Shown here: positions 16,266 to 24,018 of the stretch, one piece after another
Numbering within the stretch: position 1 is the stretch's first letter
Layout of the letters: every line of letters starts with the position of its first letter
From: Gemmatimonadota bacterium
GTDB lineage: Bacteria; Gemmatimonadota; Gemmatimonadetes; Gemmatimonadales; GWC2-71-9
Direction: 5' to 3'
DNA: 38,854 nucleotides
NCBI GenBank assembly: GCA_003220795.1
Contig: QHTK01000025.1
Location: 1 to 38,854 of the forward strand
The notes under the pieces: model-generated
The model's database searches: none
Told to the model about the DNA's origin: nothing
What the model saw: the letters and a program-made list of their open reading frames with translations, nothing else
Made by a program: the position numbers and the translations under genes

Positions 16266-17746
16266 GTCGCCTCCGGATCGAACTTTCCCGCGCGAATCCC
16301 CGCCGCCACTCGTTCGATATCCGCCGTGAGCGGGCGGTCGCCGTGCAGGGGCGGGGCCGCGCCCCGAACCGCCGCGTAGCTCTCCGCCACGCCGCGCCCC
16401 GGCCGGAGCGGCTTCAGGTACTCGAGCCCCTGCGCCGCGGCCAACAGCTCGATCGCGACGATGCGGGTCGCGTTCGCGAGAATCCGCTCGGCCTTCCATG
16501 CCGCGCTCATTCCCATGGGCACGACGTCCTCCTGGTTCCCTTCCGTCGGTACCGACTGCACGCTTGCGGGCGTCGCCAGGATCCGACAGTCGGCCACGAG
16601 CGCCGCGGCCGCGATCTGGGGCGTCATGAACCCCGACTCCATCCCCGGATCGCCCGCCAGGAAGGCCGGCAGCCCGGAGGACAGGTCGGGGTTCACGATG
16701 CGCTCGATCCGCCGTTCGGCGAGCCCGGCGAGCGTCGCCAGGGCGATCCCCAGCACGTCGAGGGCGAGGGCCACGGGCTGGCCGTGGAAGTTGCCGCCCG
16801 AGAGCACCGCGCCGTCGAACACGAGCGGGTTGTCGGTGGCCGCATTCAGCTCCACGGCGACCAGCTGCTCCGCGAACGCCATGCCCTCCCCCACCGCGCC
16901 CAGTACCTGGGGGGAGCACCGCAGCGAATACGCGTCCTGCACGCGGGGGTCGTTGTCGCGGTGCGACTCGCGGATCTGCGAGTCCGCGAGGAGCTCACGC
17001 AGCAGCGCCGCGGAGCGCTGCTGGAACCGGTGCGGCCGGGCCTCGTGGATGCGCGGGTCGAATGGCTCGGGCGTCCCGCGGGTCGCCTCGAGGCTCATCG
17101 CCGCAGCCGCGTGGGCGGTACGCCACAACACCCAGGCGTCGTGGATGACGAGCGCCGCGACGCCGGTCTGCGCCTGCGTTCCGTTCACAAAGGCAAGCCC
17201 TTCCTTCGCCTCGAGCGCGATCGGCTGCAGGCCGCGCGCCTGCACGGCGCCGCCGTCTTCCCCTTCGCCGATCATCGCGAGCGCCAAGTGGGCGAGCGGG
17301 GCCAGATCGCCCGACGCACCGACGCTCCCCTGCGAGGGCACGCGCGGGTGGACGCGCTTGTTCAGCATCGCCACGATGAGCTCCGGAAGGGCGGGCCGCA
17401 CGCCGCTGGTACCGCGCACCAGCACATTGGCGCGCAACAGCATCATCGCTCGCACGGCCTCCTCGGACAGAGGATCGCCCACCCCGGACGCATGGCTGCG
17501 GATAAGGTTGAGCTGCAACTGGCGGGCACGCTCGGGAGGGATCCGCACGTGCGCGAGCTTCCCGAAGCCGGTGGTCACCCCGTATATCGTGGCGCCGCCC
17601 GCGATCGCCGCCTCGACGGTGCGGCGCGACGCCCGGACGGCGTCGAGTGCGCGCGGGGCGATGCTCACGGAGGCGCCGTGCCGGGCGACCGCTACGACGT
17701 CCTGGATCGAGAGCGATCGACCGTCCAGGGTGACGGGGGCTGGCAT
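16262..17746 (-). CDS. hutH: Histidine ammonia-lyase HutH
   Basis: A 494-residue histidase, releasing ammonia from L-histidine to give urocanate. The self-made MIO cofactor triad Ala-Ser-Gly is at 144-146 ([12 protein letters not shown]), the catalytic Tyr at 55 ([12 protein letters not shown]), and the GGNFHGQP and [10 protein letters not shown] motifs are present. It is the first of three hut genes; hutG or hutF and a hut regulator are not in the window, so the fate of formiminoglutamate must be decided elsewhere. The 56-base gap upstream holds only a weak promoter candidate, so it may be read together with the lipoprotein gene before it. Confidence 0.97.
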   Translation of the reverse strand: MPAPVTLDGRSLSIQDVVAVARHGASVSIAPRALDAVRASRRTVEAAIAGGATIYGVTTGFGKLAHVRIPPERARQLQLNLIRSHASGVGDPLSEEAVRAMMLLRANVLVRGTSGVRPALPELIVAMLNKRVHPRVPSQGSVGASGDLAPLAHLALAMIGEGEDGGAVQARGLQPIALEAKEGLAFVNGTQAQTGVAALVIHDAWVLWRTAHAAAAMSLEATRGTPEPFDPRIHEARPHRFQQRSAALLRELLADSQIRESHRDNDPRVQDAYSLRCSPQVLGAVGEGMAFAEQLVAVELNAATDNPLVFDGAVLSGGNFHGQPVALALDVLGIALATLAGLAERRIERIVNPDLSSGLPAFLAGDPGMESGFMTPQIAAAALVADCRILATPASVQSVPTEGNQEDVVPMGMSAAWKAERILANATRIVAIELLAAAQGLEYLKPLRPGRGVAESYAAVRGAAPPLHGDRPLTADIERVAAGIRAGKFDPEAT

Positions 17747-17802
17747 CCGAGAGGAAGCTATGCCCTGGAGGGACCAGACGCCAAGTCAGGGAGGTCGTGC
17801 GT

Positions 17803-18954
17803 CTAGAGCCCGTTCTTCACCACTACCAATTCCGGATTCCCCGGATCCGTCTGCGCGCTCCAGTCGAAAATGACATACCGCCGGCCCACGGCCGTGACCC
17901 GGAGTGCCGCGTAGTGGTACTGGTTGTTCTCGTTGCGCTGGAACACGTAGCCGAAGCCGGGAACGGCCTGGATCATGTTCCGCGTGTACCCCGACGCGGC
18001 CGCAGAGTCTATCGACGTGAGGTCCGGCACGGCCTGGGTATTGTCATACAGCCGGATGCTGTCCCCTGCGAATTCGGGCACGATCCACAGGGTCGAATCG
18101 CTGGCCTGCAGGTGCACCCAAAAATCGATGTCCGTGCGGTTGCCGTCCTGCACCAGCCCCAGCTCGCCTGGATCACCTCGACCGTTGCCATTCGCATCGC
18201 TCCAGAACCGGAAGCCGGACTGCGCCGCGTTCACCTCGAATGCCGAGACCAGCACGTTGCGCGCGTCGGGGCGCGGTGTGTCGTGCTTGAGCGGCGACCA
18301 CAGGCTCTCGTAACCCTCGACGCTGATCGCCGACACGCCGAAGCAGCGCGGGACGCCGTTCGCGAGTAGGGTCGCCAGGAACTCGTCCGACACGGTCGTG
18401 CCCTCCAGGAGAATCGAGTCCGGTCGAGTAACGCAGACGCCGTGATCGAGATCGTACGGCATGCTGTACACGCGGTACCAGTTGAAGCGTGCCGTGTCGG
18501 ACAGGGCCGCGTTGTCGGCCCATTGGAGATGAATGGCCTGGTTCAGCGAGATCGAGCTCAAGCTCGCGGGCTGCGGCAGCTGCCGGCGCTCGTCCACGGT
18601 GATGACGTTGCTGGCGTCGCTCTCCCCGCCAGTCACGTCCACGGCGGTCACGTAGTACTGCAGATGCGGCACACCGTTGTCGTGGAACGTGTTGGAGCTC
18701 GTCTCACCCCGCAGCCCGTACGCGCCCGTCGTGCTGCCGCGCGAATAGATGCGGTAGCCCCCGAGGCTCGTGCTTTGGACGTCGTCCCACACGAGCAGGA
18801 TGCCGGCCGGCTGGCCCGGGGTGCCGCTCGGGTCGAGCTGGTAGGCGAGTCTTTGCGGTGGAGGAAGCGTGGAAACCAGGCTGGTCGTATCCGACCGGCA
18901 GCCCCAGCCCAGCAGGCCGCCAGCCAGCAACGGGAATCGTAACCAGAGACGCAT
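17803..18954 (-). CDS. Secreted lipoprotein with fibronectin-III-like domains and an EF-hand-like calcium loop
   Basis: A 383-residue predicted lipoprotein of unknown function. The start ATG 18954 follows GAGGA by five bases; the signal peptide LRFPLLAGGLLGWGC ends at Cys19. Residues 45-125 look like a fibronectin type III domain (LVWDDVQSTSLGGYRIY, then YYVTAVDVTGGES), and residues 130-220 a second, divergent one (VYSMPYDLD, CFGVSAISVEGYES). Residues 253-264, DANGNGRGDPGE, match the oxygen-ligand spacing of an EF-hand loop at positions 1, 3, 5, 9 and 12. The C-terminal part (270-383) is beta-rich. Export and surface attachment are likely; the ligand is unknown. The gene lies before hutH, but nothing in its sequence points to histidine use. 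Confidence 0.72.
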   Translation of the reverse strand: MRLWLRFPLLAGGLLGWGCRSDTTSLVSTLPPPQRLAYQLDPSGTPGQPAGILLVWDDVQSTSLGGYRIYSRGSTTGAYGLRGETSSNTFHDNGVPHLQYYVTAVDVTGGESDASNVITVDERRQLPQPASLSSISLNQAIHLQWADNAALSDTARFNWYRVYSMPYDLDHGVCVTRPDSILLEGTTVSDEFLATLLANGVPRCFGVSAISVEGYESLWSPLKHDTPRPDARNVLVSAFEVNAAQSGFRFWSDANGNGRGDPGELGLVQDGNRTDIDFWVHLQASDSTLWIVPEFAGDSIRLYDNTQAVPDLTSIDSAAASGYTRNMIQAVPGFGYVFQRNENNQYHYAALRVTAVGRRYVIFDWSAQTDPGNPELVVVKNGL

Positions 18955-18986
18955 GGAGATCCTCAGGAAGCGTTCGGCAGGGGTGT

Positions 18987-19003
18987 GGGCACGGGTTGTG
19001 CCC
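18987..19003. other. Perfect short inverted repeat in the gap before the lipoprotein gene
   Basis: GGGCAC (18987-18992) and GTGCCC (18998-19003) pair perfectly around a five-base loop. No T-run follows on either strand, so this may be an mRNA hairpin in the leader of the lipoprotein gene or a small operator-like dyad. Confidence 0.3.
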
Positions 19004-19037
19004 GCGGGTAAGTGAGCATTCCGAAGCCCGTTAGAGT

Positions 19038-19064
19038 GGGACACGGCAACGACCCGTGTCACCC
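19038..19064 (-). terminator. Possible hairpin terminator after the TatC-LptD gene
   Basis: GACACGG (19040-19046) pairs with CCGTGTC (19054-19060) around a seven-base loop, about 30 bases past the stop codon at 19091, with further GGG/CCC pairing at the base. There is no U-tract, so it is at best a non-canonical terminator or an mRNA 3'-end protector. Confidence 0.3.
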
Positions 19065-19090
19065 CCAGAGGACAGTGGCGCCGCAACCGG

Positions 19091-22000
19091 CTAGCGCGCG
19101 AACGTCGACTGGCTGTAGTCGAACTTGATGTCCGGCTCGTCCATCAGGCTGACAAAAAAGGTGAACCCGAAGTTGCCGTTTGGGCTTTTCTGAAACGAGA
19201 AGCTCGCGTGCCAGCGGTGCAGGTCGCGCTGCAGTTGAATCGAGTGTGCGCCGAACTGTTTGGTGTCGACGTCGTAGGTCGATTGCCAGTTAGCCGACCA
19301 GTGTTGTGTGGGGCTGAATCCCAGGCCGAGCGTGAGCTGCTGGCGGCCTCCCTGGCTCGGGATCAGGTTGCCGCGCGTGTCGGCCTGGGGGCGGATGCGG
19401 GTACCCGAGTACTGCACCGACAGCGAGAAACCTTGGCCAGTCGTCCCGGCCCCGACGGGCGGCGTGATGGGGAACCCCAGCGGACCACGCGGCATCTGAC
19501 CCGCCGGCGGCTGGGCGCCCGGCGTCGGAGCGGCGGTGGGCGGCGCCGCGCCACGGCGGCCCAGGCCGAGCAGACCGGCGATGCCCCGGATCGTCGCGGG
19601 TGTGACCGAGAACGACGCGGTGATGCTGGTGAGGAAGGGCGAGAACTTCGCGGTATCACTGCCCACGGCGCCCCGCCAGAGGTCGTGCGTCAGCGCGAGG
19701 TTGAAGCCCGGGAGCAGGTCGGAGACGAAGGTGTTACCCAGGGTTTGCGTGGTCCAGCCGGTGCGGTGGAGCTGCTTGGCCTGCTCGAAGTTGTAGCCGA
19801 TCGACGTGGTGTTGATGCTCAGCAACCTGATTTTTCGGGGCTCGCGCCCCGTGGTGTCGCCGGGCGGCGGCTTGAGCTTGGCCTCGAAGTTCTGGGAGAG
19901 CCCGAGGCTGATCGTCTGCTGCGGGTCGCTGCGCACGCTCGGGTTCGTGCCGGTCGGATCGACGGCGTGCGCGAACGCCGCTCCAACCGTGGCGCCCGGC
20001 GCGAAGAAGTAGCTGACGATCGGCGAAATCGAGTGCCGGATACGCTGCAGCGGCCCTACTCCGGGGAAGAAGCCGAAAAACGTGGGCGACACGCCCGCCG
20101 TGAAGGCGAGCCGCTTCCCCTGGTGCAGCCACTGGCCGCCCGTGAACTGGTTGCGGATCGCGAACGGTCCTGCAGTGGTCGTATTCACGATCGCCAGCCC
20201 CGGCTGGAGCTTCCAGGTCCCCGTGAAAAACGACGGCAGGTTGATCCCGGTCTGCCATTCGACCCGGGTTTCGAACGTCTGGCCGTACAGCACGCGCCGC
20301 GCTCCGCCGGGCGACGTGGAGTCGTACACAAACTCTTTTCGCGCGCTGCTGATCTGGTCGTTGACGTCGAAGCTGTTCGACCAGTTCCACGGCCCGATCC
20401 GCAAGGGCGTCTGAAAGCCGAGGTGCGTCACCCGACTGTCGGCGAACACGGCCAGCGTGTCCGGCACCCCGGAGTCGCCCGGGACGAGCAGGCGCGTGTC
20501 GGCCTGGTGAAACGTCTGCTGGTTGCTGAAGGAGAAGCCCGGCGACCAGGTGATCGATGGTGTGATGTTCACCGGTGAGGGGGTGAGGCCGATGGTGGGG
20601 AAGGACTGCGACACGAGGCCGTTTCCGATGTCCTGCGACCGGCTGCCTCCGACGTTGAGCGTTCCCCAATTGAATTGCTTGCTGAAGTTCAGCTGCGACA
20701 CGAGGCTCGCCGTGGCCACAAACGGGTTCACCGTGTTGTTCTGAATCACGCTCGGATTGGTCGAGTAATTGACGCTGGCCGAGAAGTTGGTGCGCGACGA
20801 GAAGCTCTGTTGGTGCTGCCAGCCGATGTGAATCGAGTGGGCCGGCACGTCGAGCTGGTTGTCCCAGCTGAACGACAGGCCGCCCGTCACGAAGCGGTCG
20901 AGCCAGCGGTAGCGTGTCTGGGTGCGGAGCGACATGTATCGTCCCGCGTACCAGTCGCCCGACACGAGAAGATCGACGTAGTCGTTGACGACGAAGTAGT
21001 AGCCGAGACCGGACATGTGGCGCTGGTAGTTGCGCGTCGGGCGCACCAGGTCGTTCAAGCCGAAGCGGGGGACGAGGATGCCGCTGCGTCGCCCCGGGCG
21101 GATGTCCTGAAAGATGAAGGGGAGCCACATGATCGGAACGTCCCGTATGTAGAGCACCGCGGGCCGACCCACCATCACGCTCTTGCTCAACCACTTCACC
21201 TGATGCGTGCCGAAGTGGTAGTCGGGCACGGGGTTGTCGTCGGACGTGATCTCGCTGCGGGCACCGTACAGGCGTGTGGAGCCCGAGTCCACGGCGAGGT
21301 CGCCGCGGATGTACCACGGCGCGTTGCGCGTCAGGGCCTGGCTCACCGTACCGCGCCGGATGCAGGTGTCGTAGCGCATCACCTCGCCGACGAGCACCGT
21401 GCTCTGGTCGAACAGGTGCGGCCCGCCGGTGGCGTCGAGCCGGCAGCTCGCCTGCTTATAGCGGATCGAGTCCGATTCGAGCTTCGTGCCGTCGCGATCG
21501 ACGAACGCCTGGCCCCACAGTGAAATCGCGCTGTCGCCCTCCACCAGCACGGTATCGGCCACGTACCGGGTGACCCGAAATCCCTTGAGCTTGAGCAGCG
21601 AATCGATCACCGCGTCTGACGGCGGAAAGCTGCGCGTGGGTCCGGTCGGCAGCCCGAGCCGACGCGCGGTGGCGGTGTCGAGCGAGCGCCCCTGCACACC
21701 CGAGTCGGCGCGGACACGCGCGGTGTCGGGTCGTGGCGGCACGCCCTGGGCTTCCACCCGTACCGTCGGCGCAGCGAGCAGCAGCAGGGCGAGGCCCGCG
21801 GCGCTCGCGGCCTGCTCGCGCCGCGCCCGCCGCTTGGTGACGATCCAGGCGCAGACGATGCTCACCTCGTACAGCAGCAGCAGCGGCACCATCATGATCA
21901 GCATCGACACCGCATCGGGGGGCGTGAGCAGCGCCGCGGCCACGGCCGACAACGCGATCGCGTAGCGGCGGTTCCTTGCCAGGAGCTGCGGGGTGACGAG

Positions 22001-22561
22001 CCCGAGGGCGGCGAGGATGACGACGACCAGCGGCAGCTCGGTCACCACACCGAACCCGATCATGATCTGGGCGGCGAATCCGAAGTAGCCTTCCGCGGTG
22101 ATGATCGGATCGAAGACGTTCTGCTGGAACGCGAACAGCACGCGCAGAGCGCGCGGCAGCACCCACAGATAGGCGATCGTCGCCCCGCCGAGGAACAGCA
22201 CCACCCCCGCCGACAGGGCCGGGACGATCAGGCGCTTCTCGCGCGGGTACAGGGCGGGCGCCAGAAATGCCCACGCCTGGTAGATCACCACCGGCGACGA
22301 CAGCACGAGCCCCAAGACGAACGCGAACTTGAGGGTGATGAAAAACGGCTCGGTGGGGTGCGTGAACTTCAACTTGCCGTCGGGAAGCAGCGGCTTGATG
22401 GGCCGAATCAGCAGCCCGATGATATCCGCGCGCTCGACCAGGAACCAGCCCGCCACGGTGGCGAGCACGATGGCGAGGAGGCTCCAGAGGATGCGCCAGC
22501 GCAACTCCTCGAGGTGATCGAGGAACGGCATCTCGGCGCGGTTGTCTGGGGACTCAGGCAC
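19091..22561 (-). CDS. tatC: In-frame fusion of TatC and LptD-like LPS-assembly outer-membrane protein
   Basis: One uninterrupted 1156-codon frame. Residues 1-244 are a complete TatC (twin-arginine receptor, six helices): MPFLDHLEELRWR, FLAPALYPREKR, the Glu in FGVVTELPLV, and LLTPPDAVSM to LLLLYEVS are intact. Residues about 243-271 look like a Sec signal peptide: basic TKRRARR, hydrophobic AAGLALLLLAAP, then a VEA cleavage motif. Residues 272-1156 look like a Bacteroidota-type LptD: an OstA/LptA-like N-domain (about 325-410) and a large beta-barrel containing VLYIRDVPIMWLPFIFQD and RRSGILVPRFGLND. TatC belongs in the inner membrane and LptD in the outer, so cleavage by signal peptidase, or an internal start such as GTG 21865, must separate them. 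The GTG at 22561 is the likely start; ATG 22531 is an alternative. Confidence 0.88.
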   Translation of the reverse strand: MPESPDNRAEMPFLDHLEELRWRILWSLLAIVLATVAGWFLVERADIIGLLIRPIKPLLPDGKLKFTHPTEPFFITLKFAFVLGLVLSSPVVIYQAWAFLAPALYPREKRLIVPALSAGVVLFLGGATIAYLWVLPRALRVLFAFQQNVFDPIITAEGYFGFAAQIMIGFGVVTELPLVVVILAALGLVTPQLLARNRRYAIALSAVAAALLTPPDAVSMLIMMVPLLLLYEVSIVCAWIVTKRRARREQAASAAGLALLLLAAPTVRVEAQGVPPRPDTARVRADSGVQGRSLDTATARRLGLPTGPTRSFPPSDAVIDSLLKLKGFRVTRYVADTVLVEGDSAISLWGQAFVDRDGTKLESDSIRYKQASCRLDATGGPHLFDQSTVLVGEVMRYDTCIRRGTVSQALTRNAPWYIRGDLAVDSGSTRLYGARSEITSDDNPVPDYHFGTHQVKWLSKSVMVGRPAVLYIRDVPIMWLPFIFQDIRPGRRSGILVPRFGLNDLVRPTRNYQRHMSGLGYYFVVNDYVDLLVSGDWYAGRYMSLRTQTRYRWLDRFVTGGLSFSWDNQLDVPAHSIHIGWQHQQSFSSRTNFSASVNYSTNPSVIQNNTVNPFVATASLVSQLNFSKQFNWGTLNVGGSRSQDIGNGLVSQSFPTIGLTPSPVNITPSITWSPGFSFSNQQTFHQADTRLLVPGDSGVPDTLAVFADSRVTHLGFQTPLRIGPWNWSNSFDVNDQISSARKEFVYDSTSPGGARRVLYGQTFETRVEWQTGINLPSFFTGTWKLQPGLAIVNTTTAGPFAIRNQFTGGQWLHQGKRLAFTAGVSPTFFGFFPGVGPLQRIRHSISPIVSYFFAPGATVGAAFAHAVDPTGTNPSVRSDPQQTISLGLSQNFEAKLKPPPGDTTGREPRKIRLLSINTTSIGYNFEQAKQLHRTGWTTQTLGNTFVSDLLPGFNLALTHDLWRGAVGSDTAKFSPFLTSITASFSVTPATIRGIAGLLGLGRRGAAPPTAAPTPGAQPPAGQMPRGPLGFPITPPVGAGTTGQGFSLSVQYSGTRIRPQADTRGNLIPSQGGRQQLTLGLGFSPTQHWSANWQSTYDVDTKQFGAHSIQLQRDLHRWHASFSFQKSPNGNFGFTFFVSLMDEPDIKFDYSQSTFAR

Positions 22562-22578
22562 GCCGGGCCCGGCGCGGC

Positions 22579-23373
22579 CTAGCGCCCGAGGCGTTGCAGC
22601 TTGTCGCGCGCGAGGTTCGCTTCGTCGGAGCGGGGGTAGCCGGCGATCACCCGGGCGTAATACGTGCGGGCCGCCGCCTTATCGGAGCGCTGCTCGGCGA
22701 GGAGGCCCAGCTTATAGAGGGCCGCAGGCGCGCGCGACGAATTGGGGTAGGTCTTCACCACCTGTTGATACACGGCAGCCGCCGAGTCGGCGCTCTCGCC
22801 CCCCCACGTCTCCCCGAGGTAGAACAGGGCGTCCGGTGCGCGCTCGTGCGTGGGATAGAGCCGCAGAAACTCGCGAAAACCGAGCCGGGCCGTGCCGAGG
22901 CTGCCGCGGCGGAATTGCTGCAGCGACAGGTCATACATCTGGTCCGGCCCGGGGCCCCCCGGGTTGCCCGACGGCCCCCCGGGCGGACCGCCGCCCGCCG
23001 GCCGGCCCGTCGTGTCCACTGGCGGGACCGGCTGCTGGGCGCGCTCCTCGATGCGCGCCCGTAGCTCGCTCAGACGCTGCTGGCTCTGCCCGGTCAGCTC
23101 TTGCACCTGGACGAGCTGCTGCTGCACCGCGACGAGGTCGGTGCGCACGTCCCCGCGCATTTGTACCAGATACGCCTGCTGCGCCGCGAGCGCCTGCTGC
23201 ACCGCGACGAGGAGCGCTCGCAAGGAGTCGACTTGAGCCGCGCGCTCGGCCTCGGCGCGCGCCCGCTCGGCGCGCAGCGCTTCGACCTGGAGCTCGACCT
23301 TCCGGACGTCCCCTTTCAGGGCGCATCCGGCGGCGAGCCCCAGGGCGAGCAGCAGCGTCGGTCTCAAACGCAT
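22579..23373 (-). CDS. cpoB: CpoB (YbgF)-like Tol-Pal lipoprotein with coiled coil and TPR
   Basis: A 264-residue periplasmic protein that in other bacteria coordinates outer-membrane constriction and peptidoglycan synthesis at division. The N-terminus has a lipobox (LALGLAAGC, Cys17), so unlike the soluble enterobacterial protein this one may be membrane-tethered. Residues 22-112 are a long Gln/Arg/Ala coiled coil, as in the trimerisation region of CpoB; residues 113-143 are a Gly/Pro linker; residues 144-264 are three TPR units (LSLQQFRRGSLGTARLGFRE, DALFYLGETWGG, AAARTYYARVIAGYP). It follows pal by 10 bases, the usual position of cpoB in tol-pal operons. Confidence 0.92.
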   Translation of the reverse strand: MRLRPTLLLALGLAAGCALKGDVRKVELQVEALRAERARAEAERAAQVDSLRALLVAVQQALAAQQAYLVQMRGDVRTDLVAVQQQLVQVQELTGQSQQRLSELRARIEERAQQPVPPVDTTGRPAGGGPPGGPSGNPGGPGPDQMYDLSLQQFRRGSLGTARLGFREFLRLYPTHERAPDALFYLGETWGGESADSAAAVYQQVVKTYPNSSRAPAALYKLGLLAEQRSDKAAARTYYARVIAGYPRSDEANLARDKLQRLGR

Positions 23374-23383
23374 CTACGCGTTC

Positions 23384-23998
23384 TCACGGCTGCCGCAAGG
23401 CGTCGCCGCCCGCGACGATCTCGAACTCGTCTCGGCGATTCTGCGCCCACGCTGCCTCGTCGTGTCCCTGCGCGAGCGGGCGCTCTTCCCCATAAGACAC
23501 GGTCTCGATGCGCGCCGCCTCAATGCCGTGGCTCACCAGGTACTGCTTCGTCGCCGTCGCCCGCCGATTCCCGAGCGCCAGGTTGTACTCGTCCGACCCG
23601 CGCTCGTCGCAATGCCCGCTGACGCGGATCCGCAGATTGGGATTCGCCTGCAGGATCGCCACCTTCTGATCGAGTATACTGGCGTCCTCGGGCCGGATGT
23701 TCGACTTGTCGTAATCGAAGTGAATCAGCGTCGCCAGCATGGTGCGCACGGCTTCGGTGGTGTGCCCCAGCGCCGCGAGCGAGTCGGCGATCCGCTGCTG
23801 GCGTTGCCGCTCAGTCTCCTCGCGCGCCCGGGCCTCGGCCGCCGCCCGGTCGATCGAATCCTGCCGCGCCCGCTCGGCCGCCGCGACGGAGTCCGCGTTC
23901 GGCTGCTGCGGGGTCGTCACCGGGGGCGGATTGTGGCTGCACGCGGCCAACGCGACCGCAGCGATGCCGCTGAGCACGATCAGGGATAGGCGTTTCAT
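23384..23998 (-). CDS. pal: Peptidoglycan-associated lipoprotein Pal
   Basis: A 204-residue outer-membrane lipoprotein. The signal peptide ends in a clear lipobox, ALAAC, with lipidated Cys20. Residues 35-85 form a charged helical linker richer in Arg/Glu/Ala than in E. coli. Residues about 88-197 are the OmpA-like peptidoglycan-binding domain, with IHFDYDKSNI and the signature region VSGHCDERGSDEYNLALGNR. It ties the outer membrane to the wall and binds TolB. ATG 23998 is preferred over a TTG eight codons upstream, as it starts a normal signal peptide and has GGAGAGG upstream. It lies 20 bases after tolB. Confidence 0.96.
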   Translation of the reverse strand: MKRLSLIVLSGIAAVALAACSHNPPPVTTPQQPNADSVAAAERARQDSIDRAAAEARAREETERQRQQRIADSLAALGHTTEAVRTMLATLIHFDYDKSNIRPEDASILDQKVAILQANPNLRIRVSGHCDERGSDEYNLALGNRRATATKQYLVSHGIEAARIETVSYGEERPLAQGHDEAAWAQNRRDEFEIVAGGDALRQP

Positions 23999-24018
23999 CG
24001 TGGGCGCCCTCTCCGAAT

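Noticed and set aside
16266..16919. Upstream extension of the hutU frame
   Set aside because: Lies within hutH, shows no urocanase similarity; ATG 16265 with the ATGA overlap is the proper start.
17755..17784. Promoter-like pair before hutH (TTGGCG, 18-base spacer, TAGCTT)
   Set aside because: The -10 matches only three of six bases and the gap is short; too weak to list as a feature.
14580..17806. Long plus-strand open frames (about 600 and 490 codons) opposite hutU and hutH
   Set aside because: They mirror the hut genes, which have full-length, motif-complete products on the minus strand.
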